NCBI GenBank assembly: GCA_023388635.1
Contig: JAEWFW010000012.1
Span: 1-64,000, forward strand
Direction: 5' to 3'
DNA: 64,000 nt
Source: Bacillota bacterium
Lineage (GTDB): Bacteria > Bacillota > Bacilli > Desulfuribacillales > Desulfuribacillaceae
The notes beneath the pieces are model-generated. The model worked only from the letters and a program-made list of their open reading frames with translations. It was not told the origin of the DNA and ran no database searches. A program made the translations under genes and the position numbers. This document shows positions 14,893-23,857 of this stretch, in pieces. How positions within the stretch are numbered: the first letter of the stretch is position 1; each line of letters starts with the position of its first letter.

Positions 14893-16167
14893 TCAATCCT
14901 GTAATCGTGAAAATGTCTTGGCACTCGTCTCCGCACCGGCAGCCATCTCGCCGATTGTCAAATGCTCCGTCGTATCGCGCAATGCTTGCTGCAATTTGTT
15001 ATAATCAAATTCGCGCAATAGCACATCATTCTTATCTTGGTAATCCTTAATGCTTTTCTCAGCCGCTAAGATGCGAAATTTCGATTTTCCCTCGTGGGGA
15101 AATTTTTGTACATATGTCGGCAGAAACTCCGCTTTGTCAATCGAGGTCTTGCCATCTTGGTCCTTTGACAGCGTCAGATATACAATCACTCCGTTGTCTT
15201 TGTAATCACCGCGCTGTGCGGAAACAAAATTGCCCAAAGAGTAAATCACAAATGCGTCATTTCCCTCCCGTTGCTTCCAGACTGCGGGCTGGAGTACATG
15301 GGGGTGGCTGCCGAGTACGATGTCCGCCCCATAAGCGACCAGCTTGTCACTGATGTCAATTTGCTGTTTACTCGGCGTTCGATGATATTCATTGCCGTAA
15401 TGCATACTGACGATCACAAAATCCACCTGATCGCGGATCATCGCAATATCCTCTGCAATCTGCTGTTCATCAATCAAATTGACAAGATATTCTTTGCCTT
15501 GAGGAATGGGAATGCCGTTCGTCCCGTATGTATAGGAAAGCAAGGCAATCGATATGCCGTTTCGCACGACAACTCTGATTTGACTTTGTTCCTCAGGAGA
15601 TCTTGCCGTTCCAGCAAACAGAATCTCACGGGCTTCCAATTGCTCCAGTGTCTTAATCACTCCGGCTTCACGCCGATCTAGGGAATGGTTATTCGCCGTA
15701 CTCACATAGTCAAATCCGGCATTCTTTAACGCATCCACCAATGATTCAGGCGAGTTAAATTCGGGATATCCTGTATATCCGCGATTTTCTTGTCCTGCGA
15801 TCGTCGTCTCGAGATTGCCGATCACAAAATCAGACTTTTGCAAAAACGGAGTGATTTCCGCAAACATCGGCTGAAAATCGTATTGTGTCACGCCGTCAAC
15901 TGTAGTTTTCGCCGCTTCAATTTGTTCGATATGTACCATAATATCGCCGACGGCAGCAATATTTAATGTCTTGGGCTGCTCTTCTTCGATTGGTGGCTCG
16001 ATAATTTCTTTGTATATTGGATTATCTATGGGAACGGGATTCTTATTCGCCAATGGTTCCACTGCAATCCCTTCATTACCGCCGTGATCAGAAATTATGA
16101 TAAATAATGTGACTGCCACGATGGACAGAACTACCCCAAGCATGATCATCACTTTATTAGACAACAA
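14893..16167 (-). CDS. CapA-like metallophosphoesterase (poly-gamma-glutamate synthesis family)
   Basis: A 424-residue protein with one N-terminal membrane anchor (VMIMLGVVLSIVAVTLFIII) and an external CapA/PgsA-type calcineurin-like domain. Motifs seen are AAVGDIMVH, FVIGNLETTIAG, STANNHSLDR, SMHYGNEYHRTPS, and GSHPHVLQP with its metal-binding His. CapA proteins take part in poly-gamma-glutamate capsule production, but many stand-alone homologues have no capB/capC neighbour, as here, and their role is unknown. The start is probably TTG at 16167 or 16164, after GAGGGGGAAG. It may share a transcript with the downstream glycosidase-like lipoprotein, so both may act on the cell surface. Confidence 0.83.
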   Translation of the reverse strand: MLSNKVMIMLGVVLSIVAVTLFIIISDHGGNEGIAVEPLANKNPVPIDNPIYKEIIEPPIEEEQPKTLNIAAVGDIMVHIEQIEAAKTTVDGVTQYDFQPMFAEITPFLQKSDFVIGNLETTIAGQENRGYTGYPEFNSPESLVDALKNAGFDYVSTANNHSLDRREAGVIKTLEQLEAREILFAGTARSPEEQSQIRVVVRNGISIALLSYTYGTNGIPIPQGKEYLVNLIDEQQIAEDIAMIRDQVDFVIVSMHYGNEYHRTPSKQQIDISDKLVAYGADIVLGSHPHVLQPAVWKQREGNDAFVIYSLGNFVSAQRGDYKDNGVIVYLTLSKDQDGKTSIDKAEFLPTYVQKFPHEGKSKFRILAAEKSIKDYQDKNDVLLREFDYNKLQQALRDTTEHLTIGEMAAGAETSAKTFSRLQD

Positions 16168-16396
16168 TTCTTCCCCCTCTTCGCCTTACCGCATTAGCGC
16201 CTTAATTAAAGATGCCATAAAATTTCCGTGTCAAAATTAGACAAACTTATACAATTCATCATATCATAAATTGTCATAAAAACAGAGATTTTTGCTATAT
16301 AATTATCATCTCCCGCCAATTATCTTTTTACAGACCGTTTTCGATGCAAAAAAAAGACAACTCGCGTATACTGCCAGCCGTCTGTGATCACTGCTA

Positions 16397-16684
16397 TCAA
16401 CCAATAATTTCAAATATAATTGTTTTTTTGGGATGCATCGTCACCTTCGATGCGAACACGTACTGCATACCGGTCGGTGTTTGCGATGTAGTATGTAATG
16501 TATAACGCCCCGTCTTTAGATGAAAATTGCCTCCATGAAAAATCCAATCTTCTTCCCGTTGCGTCGGCTCAATTTCTTCCACCAAAAAATGACCTTGCAA
16601 TGTTCCGAATTGTATGTGCACTTTTACTGTTTGCCCCGATTGAAACGCCTTTAGTATATCTGTCATCACGTCTGCTACGACCAT
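16397..16684 (-). CDS. Small hypothetical protein
   Basis: About 95 residues with no membrane segment and no recognised motif. The pattern of alternating strands (VKVHIQFGTLQGHFLVEEIE, then GRYTLHTTSQTPTGMQYVFA) suggests a small beta-barrel. ATG 16684 is chosen because AGAGGTGG lies 5 bases before it. It sits downstream of the rhodanese gene on the same strand. The ~230 bases between it and the CapA gene hold only AT-rich sequence with a run of A/T near 16348-16356 that may be part of its terminator. Confidence 0.55.
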   Translation of the reverse strand: MVVADVMTDILKAFQSGQTVKVHIQFGTLQGHFLVEEIEPTQREEDWIFHGGNFHLKTGRYTLHTTSQTPTGMQYVFASKVTMHPKKTIIFEIIG

Positions 16685-16723
16685 GGTATCCACCTCTTAT
16701 AAGTATGTTATATTATGAAGATA

Positions 16724-17056
16724 CTATGAAGCGGGCGATTTTTCAATAGTCAGATCGGGTGAGGCAAGAACCTTTTCAAATCCTCCCATGACATTATAGA
16801 CGTTATGGTACCCCGCATCATACAATATCATCGTCGCCTGAATGCTGCGGATCCCATGTTCACATATGACATAAATCGGCTTGTTCGATGGTATTTTATT
16901 GATTTTATAATGCAAATCGTCTAACGGTACAAATATTGATCCCGGTAAATAGTATTGCTCATATTCATATTCTTCTCTGACATCGAGAACCGTGATCTGA
17001 TTTTTATAATGCATATATTGCGATACGAAGTTCGCCGGATGCACATTCCATTCCAT
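16724..17056 (-). CDS. Rhodanese-like sulfurtransferase
   Basis: A ~110-residue single rhodanese domain: TVLDVREEYEYEQYYLPGSI with the conserved Asp-Val-Arg and the PGS turn, then the active-site loop VICEHGIRS with the catalytic Cys, and GGFEKVL at the end. It likely carries persulfide sulfur. Location next to the IscS-NifU operon makes a sulfur-trafficking link plausible but unproven. ATG 17056 is preferred over the frame start at 17071 since GGAGGTG lies 7 bases upstream. Confidence 0.85.
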   Translation of the reverse strand: MEWNVHPANFVSQYMHYKNQITVLDVREEYEYEQYYLPGSIFVPLDDLHYKINKIPSNKPIYVICEHGIRSIQATMILYDAGYHNVYNVMGGFEKVLASPDLTIEKSPAS

Positions 17057-17118
17057 AATAAACACCTCCATATATACGGCAGAAAAGGAGTATACTATCC
17101 TACCATATCCAAGAAGTG

Positions 17119-18093
17119 TTATAATGGTGCGCCCAATTTAATGAATTGATTTTTGATTGGAAAACCGTTGATCTTTTCCAGCTCTTGCCGCCAATCCTCA
17201 CCGATATTCCATGTGTCCGACATCGCCTTATGCACTGCCTCCTGGTAAAATTGGACGACCTGTTTCAGCGTATCCACAGATTGTGATGGATGAATATCAA
17301 TTCGCAAACTGTCTACACCCATTTCTAAAAGCTGCTTACTATACGGATACAATGAAATGTCGTAGGCAGCATAAATATATGTACCGCGTGAATCTTCATT
17401 GACCCGATAAAGTTCTTCGGGGCGTTTCTCTTCCCTAAATGCCGTTTCCGCGCACAAATCCGCTGACTGATCATCCTGCAAAAATGCATGGTAATTACTC
17501 AGCACCGGTCGTAAGGTATGGAAAATCGCCACCGGACCGTGAATTTGAATTTCTATGTTACACGCATCGCGCCCGGGCAAGTTCGGTTTATCGGCGACGA
17601 GACGAGCAATTTCTTCAAGGCTTAATTCCCGAGATAGCAGGAAACCGTCTACGCCATGTCCATACCAGAAGCGCAGCATTTCACTGTTCGTGACCGTTGT
17701 CTCGGTCGCCATCATCAAAGGAATCGAACATTTCCCCGATTGTTTCTGATACACGAGTGCCGCATCGCTGAAAATGATTGCGTGTACGCCGGTAGTTTCC
17801 GCCTGGTGTAGAATATCGTCCAAACTCTCTATATCGCGATTATGTAAAATGGTATTGAGACGCAGGTATATCCTCGACCCTTGCTGATTGGCGAGCGTAA
17901 CTAATGAAGCAATTTGCTCCCATGAAACAGAATTGCGCTCCCCACGCAATCCAAGTGCCGGTCCGTTTAAGCTCACGATATGAGCGCGGCAGACCAACGC
18001 CTGCATTGCGTGTTCGTAGGAAGGCGCATAAACATGGATATCGGGTGCTTTATTCGTCGTCACTGTGGTCATCGTGATCGTGGTCATGATCAT
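17119..18093 (-). CDS. U32-family peptidase-like protein without the usual Cys cluster
   Basis: Up to 324 residues with a U32 barrel: VSLNGPALGLRG near the N-terminus, RIYLRLNTILHNRDIESL, a VEI-type IQIHGPVAIFHTLRPVLSNY strand, and the C-terminal LLEMGVDSLRIDIHPSQS. U32 proteins (TrhP, RlhA, UbiU/V) are mostly RNA- or quinone-modifying enzymes using a 4Fe-4S cluster. Here the HGP strand is not followed by the Cys-rich SGxC...C pattern and cysteines are scattered, so a cluster is doubtful. The 5' end overlaps the nifU tail by up to 44 bases; ATG 18093, 18087 and 18072 are all possible, none with a clear binding site, so coupling to nifU is likely. Last gene of the Fe-S operon. Confidence 0.72.
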   Translation of the reverse strand: MIMTTITMTTVTTNKAPDIHVYAPSYEHAMQALVCRAHIVSLNGPALGLRGERNSVSWEQIASLVTLANQQGSRIYLRLNTILHNRDIESLDDILHQAETTGVHAIIFSDAALVYQKQSGKCSIPLMMATETTVTNSEMLRFWYGHGVDGFLLSRELSLEEIARLVADKPNLPGRDACNIEIQIHGPVAIFHTLRPVLSNYHAFLQDDQSADLCAETAFREEKRPEELYRVNEDSRGTYIYAAYDISLYPYSKQLLEMGVDSLRIDIHPSQSVDTLKQVVQFYQEAVHKAMSDTWNIGEDWRQELEKINGFPIKNQFIKLGAPL

Positions 18094-18496
18094 CTCTCAA
18101 ATCTTCTTCAGAAATCGCGATATCTTTCCCCGTTCTCTTCTTATAATCAAGCAACGCTGCTTTTAACGCATCTTCTGCCAATACAGAGCAGTGCATTTTG
18201 ACCGGAGGCAAACCGTCAAGTGCTTCGGCAATCGCTTTGTTTGTCAACTGTAGGCATTCCTCTACTGTCTTGCCTTTGATCAATTCCGTCGACATACTCG
18301 ACGTAGCGATCGCAGCTCCACAGCCAAATGTTTTGAATTTTACATCCTCAATCACACCGTCATCCGATATTTTCAGATATAATTTCATGATATCTCCGCA
18401 TTTCATGTTTCCAACTTCACCGACAGCATTGGCATCAGCAAGTTCACCGACATTGCGTGGGTTTGTAAAATGGTCCATTACTTTTTCTGTATACAT
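18050..18496 (-). CDS. nifU: Fe-S cluster scaffold protein (IscU/NifU-type)
   Basis: A 148-residue scaffold with the three cluster-binding cysteines in GNMKCGDIM, FKTFGCGAAIA and VKMHCSVLAE. It assembles 2Fe-2S/4Fe-4S clusters from IscS-derived sulfur. The C-terminal extension is a His/Asp run (DDHDHDHDDHSDDE) that probably binds metal. Such tails occur in clostridial-type NifU proteins but not in SufU. The CGD motif and the absence of SufU's insertion separate it from the Bacillus SUF system. The start is supported by AAAGGGAG. It lies 50 bases after iscS on the same strand and overlaps the U32 gene. Confidence 0.92.
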   Translation of the reverse strand: MYTEKVMDHFTNPRNVGELADANAVGEVGNMKCGDIMKLYLKISDDGVIEDVKFKTFGCGAAIATSSMSTELIKGKTVEECLQLTNKAIAEALDGLPPVKMHCSVLAEDALKAALLDYKKRTGKDIAISEEDLRDDHDHDHDDHSDDE

Positions 18497-18545
18497 AATA
18501 ATTGACTCCCTTTCGATAGTTAAATTGTTATAGTCTCTGTATTTG

Positions 18546-19727
18546 TTACTGTTGGTCTCGCTTTTCCCACACCGGGGACATCGCGCGCAGCCTTTCTGCG
18601 ATCACTTGTAATTCTTGTACTACATAGTCAATATCTTCATCCGTCGTATCACGACCAAGGGTCATCCTCAAGCTTCCATGGGCTGTTTGGTGGCTAAGTC
18701 CCATCGCCATCAATACATGGGAAGGATCGAGGGAACCCGAAGTACAAGCTGATCCGCTGGAGACGGCAATCCCTTTCATATCTGCACTGAGGATTAACGC
18801 TTCTCCTTCTATATATTCAAAGCTGATATTCATATTATGAGGTAAACGTTTGACTGGATGACCGTTTAATTTTGTTGCCGGTACTGTACTCAATAACGCC
18901 GTTGCTAATTTATCACGCAATGTTTCTAAACGTTGTTTCTCTTCCACCAAATTTTCTACGGCTAATTGGATCGCCTTTGCCAAACCAATAATGCCCGCAA
19001 TGTTTTCTGTACTCGGACGGATCTTGCGTTCCTGTCCGCCACCAGCCATTAATGGCTGTACGCGAACGCCTTTGCGAATATACAATGCTCCTACGCCCTT
19101 CGGTCCATACAATTTGTGTGCCGACAAAGCCAATAAATCTACACCCAGTTCCTTGACATCGACAGGTATTTTGCCGACTGTCTGTACAGCATCGGTATGG
19201 AAAATGGCTTGATGGTCTTTCAATAATGCTCCAATTTCTGCAATTGGTTGAATCGTACCGACTTCGTTGTTGGCATGCATAATTGTCACCAGTATCGTAT
19301 CGTCACGTAACGCTTGTTTGACAGAATCAATGGATACCAATCCATCCTCGTCTACAGGCAGAACCGTAACTTCAAATCCTTCTTTCGCCAGCTCCTTACA
19401 AGTATCTAGGACGGCATGATGCTCGACGGCAGATGTAATGATGTGTTTGCCTTTATTTTGTTTTGCCATGAAACGCGCTGTGCCGAGAATGGCAATATTG
19501 TCTGCCTCTGTTCCACTTCCCGTAAAAATAATTTCTTTGGGCTCGGCTCCGATGGCTGTCGCTACTTGCTGTCTCGCCTCTTCTAGTCTCTTTTTGGCAA
19601 GACGTCCAAATTGATGCACACTCGATGGATTGCCGGGAACATCTCGGTAAATCTCCATCATCGCCTCAATGACCTCTTCGCGAACCGGAGTTGTGGCTCC
19701 ATGGTCCAAATACACTTTTCTCATCAT
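18546..19727 (-). CDS. iscS: Cysteine desulfurase (IscS/NifS group I)
   Basis: A 393-residue PLP enzyme converting cysteine to alanine and enzyme-bound persulfide for cluster assembly. Seen are YLDHGATTPV at the start, the AHKLYGPKGVGAL segment with the PLP lysine, the TDAVQTVGK strand, and the long active-site loop SSGSACTSGSLDPSH with the persulfide Cys, typical of group I enzymes. ATGATG overlaps the Rrf2-gene stop by one base. Gene order Rrf2 regulator, IscS, NifU matches the anaerobe-type ISC operon. Confidence 0.94.
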   Translation of the reverse strand: MMRKVYLDHGATTPVREEVIEAMMEIYRDVPGNPSSVHQFGRLAKKRLEEARQQVATAIGAEPKEIIFTGSGTEADNIAILGTARFMAKQNKGKHIITSAVEHHAVLDTCKELAKEGFEVTVLPVDEDGLVSIDSVKQALRDDTILVTIMHANNEVGTIQPIAEIGALLKDHQAIFHTDAVQTVGKIPVDVKELGVDLLALSAHKLYGPKGVGALYIRKGVRVQPLMAGGGQERKIRPSTENIAGIIGLAKAIQLAVENLVEEKQRLETLRDKLATALLSTVPATKLNGHPVKRLPHNMNISFEYIEGEALILSADMKGIAVSSGSACTSGSLDPSHVLMAMGLSHQTAHGSLRMTLGRDTTDEDIDYVVQELQVIAERLRAMSPVWEKRDQQ

Positions 19728-20164
19728 TAAACTCCCCTTTTATTATCAAGTACTATATCTTGGTTTACGATATCTTCTAACGTCATATCATCAAGAACAT
19801 TGATCATGGAATCTTGCAAACGCTCCCAGACCATTTTCGTCGCACAATGATGCTGCTTATCACAGCATTCGTCGTCATGGTTCTTCAAACAATCGACAGG
19901 GGCAATCGGTCCTTCCAGCACCCGAATCGCTTCGCCAACCTGAATCTCCGAGGGCTTGCGTGACAATGTATATCCTCCCCTCGCTCCGCGGATACTCTTA
20001 ATGAGATTGGCTTTGCGCAGATCGACAAAGAGCTGTTCTAGATACTGTTCCGGAATCTTCTCCGCAGAAGCAATTACACGCAACGGTATCGGTCCTTCAT
20101 CTGCCTTGATTGCCAAGAACGCAAGTGCCATTAACCCATAATGACCTCTGGTAGTTAGCCGCAT
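19727..20164 (-). CDS. Rrf2-family regulator (IscR/CymR type)
   Basis: A 145-residue winged-helix protein: MRLTTRGHYGLMAL start, recognition segment SAEKIPEQYLEQLFVDLRKA and wing IKSIRGARGGYTLSR. It carries a cysteine patch DCLKNHDDECCDKQHHCAT in the position where IscR binds 2Fe-2S. CymR lacks these cysteines, so an IscR-like cluster sensor controlling its own Fe-S operon is favoured. The exact ligand set differs from Escherichia coli IscR, so cluster binding is inferred. First gene of the operon; matching palindromes lie upstream. Confidence 0.88.
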   Translation of the reverse strand: MRLTTRGHYGLMALAFLAIKADEGPIPLRVIASAEKIPEQYLEQLFVDLRKANLIKSIRGARGGYTLSRKPSEIQVGEAIRVLEGPIAPVDCLKNHDDECCDKQHHCATKMVWERLQDSMINVLDDMTLEDIVNQDIVLDNKRGV

Positions 20165-20193
20165 TGATTCATCTCCCTTCGCCAGCTATCTTG

Positions 20194-20260
20194 CTTACTG
20201 AATATCTCTTACTGAATATCTCTTACTAAATGTTGACTAAATTAGTAGGGTTTATACGCA
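20194..20260 (-). promoter_or_regulatory. Rrf2/IscR-type operator with 14-base tandem repeats
   Basis: Upstream of the Rrf2 gene lies ACTAAATTAGT (20236-20246), a palindrome that on the reverse strand reads ATAAACCCTACTAATTTAGT, close to IscR-type sites. Next to it is a tandem repeat CTTACTGAATATCT at 20194-20207 and 20208-20221, with a degenerate third copy to 20235. A related half site GTCGACTAAAT occurs further upstream near 20300. Autoregulation is likely; the tandem repeats lie in the 5' leader. Confidence 0.55.
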
Positions 20261-20429
20261 TACATATAAAATTCACTTTTAACCTAACTAACTTTAATGT
20301 CGACTAAATCCATCACCATTGTTTATAGTTAGTATAGTACTGGAAAAATGACTTGTCAAATAAAAATAAACAAACTGCCTAAGCAATTTTGCTTAAACAG
20401 TTCGTATGATCATGTTGATATCCATGCTA

Positions 20430-20867
20430 CTATTGCTGTCTGTTATATCCGCTTTTCTGACAATCAGGACAGATGCCGATCAGATCCAAGCGGACTGCTT
20501 CTACGGCAAAGCCTGTGCACTCTTCTGCTTCAGAAGTTACTTCAGTGACTGGAGAACCCATGAAATCATTTACTTTGCCACACACTTTACAGTATACATG
20601 ATAGTGTGCGGAAAGATTCGCATCGAATCGACTTGCCAAATCTCCATACTTTAATTCAACGACCAGATTGTGCTCTTTGAGCAAATTCAGCGTATTATAT
20701 ACTGTCGCTAAACTTAATCCATAACAATTGGCACTGACATTCTGATATATTTCTTCGGCTGTCGGATGTGTTTCCGTCGATTTCAAATACGAAAGTATTT
20801 TTAGCCTCTGTGGTGTTACCCTTACATTACATGAATGCAATTCGCGGATAATTTCCTGTGCTAACAT
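20430..20867 (-). CDS. perR: PerR-type peroxide-sensing Fur-family repressor
   Basis: A 145-residue Fur-family protein. DNA-binding helix LSLATVYNTLNLL; regulatory metal ligands in THPTAEEIY and SRFDANLSAHYHVYC; structural zinc site from two CxxC pairs (CKVCGK and CPDCQK). The RFD...HYH arrangement is that of PerR, which senses H2O2 by oxidation of metal-bound His, rather than of Fur. It probably represses peroxide-stress genes and itself. A near-consensus Per box lies 38 bases upstream of its start. Confidence 0.85.
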   Translation of the reverse strand: MLAQEIIRELHSCNVRVTPQRLKILSYLKSTETHPTAEEIYQNVSANCYGLSLATVYNTLNLLKEHNLVVELKYGDLASRFDANLSAHYHVYCKVCGKVNDFMGSPVTEVTSEAEECTGFAVEAVRLDLIGICPDCQKSGYNRQQ

Positions 20868-20904
20868 TGTAAGCTCCCCCTTTCTTGTAATTCTGGCGAT
20901 CTGT

Positions 20905-20919
20905 TTATTATCATTTTAA
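20905..20919 (-). promoter_or_regulatory. Per box upstream of perR
   Basis: TTAAAATGATAATAA on the reverse strand matches the PerR consensus TTATAATNATTATAA at 12 of the 14 fixed positions. Position supports autoregulation. Confidence 0.7.
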
Positions 20920-21053
20920 CATGATATTAAAAATAACGCTATGTTTTTCGTATATTAATTTAATATTTTGTACATAAATCCTTGACATCAGGCAAACAAT
21001 ATAGTTGCTAATGCATTATAAAACACAAAACGTTTAGAAGGAGGCACTATAGT

Positions 21054-21302
21054 ATGTCTGTTGTAGAGAATTTCGATGAGTGGAAAGGCTACTTATCCAA
21101 ACGGATTGCGCAAGCGGAGTCGATGGGTGTTTCCCAAGAAACAATCCAACAAACGGCTAGTCGCATCGGCGATTTTCTTGCGGAAAATATCGAACCTGAC
21201 ATTCGTGAAAATCAGTTGTTAAAAGAGCTTTGGACGAATAGCAGTGATGAGGAACAGCAAGCAATTGCAAATGCACTTGTAAAAATGCTTGAAAAGCAAT
21301 AA
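21054..21302 (+). CDS. DUF3243 family protein
   Basis: An 82-residue soluble helical protein with the family opening VENFDEWKGYLSKRIAQAES and closing EEQQAIANALVKMLEK. Similar short proteins (YmfJ in Bacillus subtilis) are widespread in Bacilli with unknown function. The start is fixed by GAAGGAGGC. A TTGACA at 20982 may be its -35 box but the -10 is weak. It is divergent from perR, so the Per box might affect both. Confidence 0.8.
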   Translation: MSVVENFDEWKGYLSKRIAQAESMGVSQETIQQTASRIGDFLAENIEPDIRENQLLKELWTNSSDEEQQAIANALVKMLEKQ

Positions 21303-21312
21303 TCGGTGTAAC

Positions 21313-21349
21313 TCCAAAGGGCTGACCTGTACAGGGCGGCCCTTTTGGA
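21313..21349 (+). terminator. Hairpin after the DUF3243 gene
   Basis: Imperfect inverted repeat TCCAAAGGGC ... GGCCCTTTTGGA, 10 bases after the stop. Only a short T-run lies within the stem, so termination efficiency is uncertain. Confidence 0.5.
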
Positions 21350-21381
21350 ATGGACTCCATCAATGTATCGTGCGAGAATCT

Positions 21382-22356
21382 CTAGTTTTCGAAACAATAT
21401 CCCCTGTTTTCCATTTGTCTGCGTAATTCTTCCATGATATCTTTTACAGGCAAAATCTTTTCTATCCGATGAGCATACTCACCGGAAAAGACCAAACCAC
21501 TCTCTACGTCCCCATCGACTGCTCTTTCCAGAGCATCAAATATACAGAAACGCTGGCTGCAAGTCTTTAGGCAGGCTTTGCAGCGATCAATTCCATAGTG
21601 TACATTCCCGGCAATTTTCTCTGTAAACGCATTCTTCAATGCTCTTCCCGGAAGTCCGACGGGGCTATCAATCAGCACAGTTGGAGAGTCAGCCGTGGCT
21701 GCAATGAACATTTCTTTAAATGATTGGGCAGCTTCACATTCTTCGCTGGCGACGAAACGTGTACCCATCTGCACACCGTTTGCGCCCAAGTCTAACATGT
21801 CTGCAATGTCATTGCCATCGATAATTCCGCCTGCTGCAATCACAGGAATACTCACTTCACCGACGACTTCCGGCAAAATCTCTTTGACCGAGCGATCGGT
21901 TCCCAAATGACCTCCGGCTTCTTTTCCTTCAACAACGACGGCGACAGCACCTAAGCGTTCCGCAAGTTTAGCGAATTTAGCAGAAGAAACAATTGAGATG
22001 ATCGGTACTCCGTATTCCTTACTCCAGCTATAAATATCTCTGGAGAATCCGGCACCGGAAACAATGAAGTCGATCTTCTCTTCCATCGCTGTTTTGACTA
22101 ATTCCGTAAATTTTCGGGCAGCAAATAATATATTGACTCCGATATATCCTTGCCCGTTAGTCAATTCACGTGCTTTACGGATTTCGTTTCGCAATTGTTC
22201 CAAAGAAAGCCCCGTTCCGGCAATTACGCCAATACCTCCATTGTTCGATACAGCTGCGGCTAACGGCGCCGTTGAAACGCGTACAGCCATACCTCCTTGA
22301 ATAATCGGGAGTTTCGGTATCATATGAGCAATTTTTAATTTTGGCAACGATATCAC
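21382..22356 (-). CDS. Nitronate monooxygenase / FabK-like FMN enzyme
   Basis: A 324-residue TIM-barrel flavoprotein: PIIQGGMAVRVSTAPLAAAV start, VSGAGFS, the catalytic-His loop EGKEAGGHLGTD, and the FMN phosphate site IIAAGG-like VIAAGGIIDGNDI with GVQMGTRFVAS. These mark the nitronate monooxygenase/2-nitropropane dioxygenase family, which includes FabK enoyl-ACP reductases. A C-terminal Cys cluster CKACLKTCSQRFC is characteristic of a Firmicute subgroup and may bind metal or an Fe-S cluster. Physiological substrate unknown; detoxification of nitronates is assumed for the family. Confidence 0.82.
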   Translation of the reverse strand: MISLPKLKIAHMIPKLPIIQGGMAVRVSTAPLAAAVSNNGGIGVIAGTGLSLEQLRNEIRKARELTNGQGYIGVNILFAARKFTELVKTAMEEKIDFIVSGAGFSRDIYSWSKEYGVPIISIVSSAKFAKLAERLGAVAVVVEGKEAGGHLGTDRSVKEILPEVVGEVSIPVIAAGGIIDGNDIADMLDLGANGVQMGTRFVASEECEAAQSFKEMFIAATADSPTVLIDSPVGLPGRALKNAFTEKIAGNVHYGIDRCKACLKTCSQRFCIFDALERAVDGDVESGLVFSGEYAHRIEKILPVKDIMEELRRQMENRGYCFEN

Positions 22357-22587
22357 TGGATTCGCTCCTTAAAATAATATTTTATATGCATAAGCATTTC
22401 GATTGCCATGCAAATAATTAATACCTGTAATTATGCCATAACTCCTCTGGATTATAAAGCCCTTTCTTAAATTTGTTTTCTTGCGCTATTTGTTTTATAT
22501 TAAATAAAATACTTAATGAAGAAAATTTGCTGAACCAAACCATAGGCGACGGTGAATCAGATAGGTCCAAGAAACGGAGTGTTTACT

Positions 22588-23823
22588 ATGAAAGATCAAT
22601 TACCATACATCTTTGCAGCAATGATTACAGGCAGTCTGATCGCCGGTGGAACGAATGTGCTGGCAATTCTTATGCTGTTTCGTCCCCATAAACCGTTGTT
22701 CATCGGGCGCTATCGTCTACCATTTACACCGGGGTTAATTCCCGGCAAACAAAAGCAACTGGCGGAAAAGATTGCTGCGATTGTGGCGGAACATCTGCTC
22801 ACACCAGAATCGATTACCGCCTCTTTGCGCCAAGGACAAATCGAGCAAAAAATTAAAGACAAGTTGTACGAATACTGGGAGCATCATGTATCTTCCCAGG
22901 TCGTCCTAGGCACATATCTCGATAAGACCGCCCTTGACCGTCAACGAATCGAGGCTGCGGTGGTCAATATGATTATCCGGCAATGTGGTAAGATCAATCA
23001 GCCGGAACTAATAAACGCTCAATTGGAACAATTGGTACATGCGATAGGCGACCGGAAAATTAACCAAGTACTTCCGGAGACGATGATCACTGCCGTCGAT
23101 CAGGCAATCGAACAGTTTGTCAACTCGCTGATTGAACATCTCGATCACTTATTACAAGATAAAAAAACCGGAGTCATTCTCATACAAATGCTCGACGAGA
23201 CGCTTGCGATCAAAAATACGCTCATTCGTAAATTGTTCCTCAATATTATGGCTGATGAAAATATCTTACAGCAAATCACGCAAAAATTACAAAAATTCCT
23301 TACAAGTGAAGCCGTGATTGTGTATTGCAAAACGTACTTATCGGAGCGCTGGCAAATGATTCATGAAACGGATATCGCATCGTTACAAGCACAATATCCG
23401 GAGCAAAGCGAGCATTTACTGGCGCAAATCACCCATATGATCCATGGTGCTTTGCAAAATGGTCTGCAAAGTGAGGCTTTCCGTCTGGCTGTGACTAAAG
23501 AAATCGAAAATGCCGCTGACCGCCTCTGGAATATGCCTGTGGCTTCCTTATTGCAAATGCTCGACCCGTACAAAGATACATTCATAGAGCAAATAAGCTG
23601 TAAAGCCGCAGAAACTCTACAAATACACGGCGAGGAAATTATTCGTTCGATTAACATACACGAGATTGTCGAACAGCAGGTAGCAGCTTTTCCTTCCAGA
23701 CGTTTAGAAGAAATTATTTTGCAAATCGCCAGAAAAGAATTGCAATATATAACTTTAATTGGAGCGCTGATCGGTGCTATACTGGGAATCGTACAGTTTA
23801 TGTTGGCCTCCAGTGCTTTGTAA
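22588..23823 (+). CDS. DUF445 family membrane protein (YheB-like)
   Basis: About 411 residues: one N-terminal membrane helix (FAAMITGSLIAGGTNVLAIL), then the conserved LFRPHKPLFIGRYRLPFTPG and GLIPGKQKQLAEKIA motifs, a long amphipathic helical body, and a C-terminal membrane helix (LIGALIGAILGIVQFML). The domain layout matches YheB/DUF445 of Bacillus, function unknown. ATG 22588 is chosen over the frame start at 22552 because GGAG lies 8 bases upstream. Confidence 0.85.
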   Translation: MKDQLPYIFAAMITGSLIAGGTNVLAILMLFRPHKPLFIGRYRLPFTPGLIPGKQKQLAEKIAAIVAEHLLTPESITASLRQGQIEQKIKDKLYEYWEHHVSSQVVLGTYLDKTALDRQRIEAAVVNMIIRQCGKINQPELINAQLEQLVHAIGDRKINQVLPETMITAVDQAIEQFVNSLIEHLDHLLQDKKTGVILIQMLDETLAIKNTLIRKLFLNIMADENILQQITQKLQKFLTSEAVIVYCKTYLSERWQMIHETDIASLQAQYPEQSEHLLAQITHMIHGALQNGLQSEAFRLAVTKEIENAADRLWNMPVASLLQMLDPYKDTFIEQISCKAAETLQIHGEEIIRSINIHEIVEQQVAAFPSRRLEEIILQIARKELQYITLIGALIGAILGIVQFMLASSAL

Positions 23824-23857
23824 ATTCCGCACTTTGTGAAAGCCTCACATTGCAAAA

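Noticed and set aside
18050..18093. Repeat-like tgatcatgacc / acgatcacgatgacc stretch
   Set aside because: Explained by alternating His/Asp codons of the NifU tail, read in another frame by the U32 gene start.
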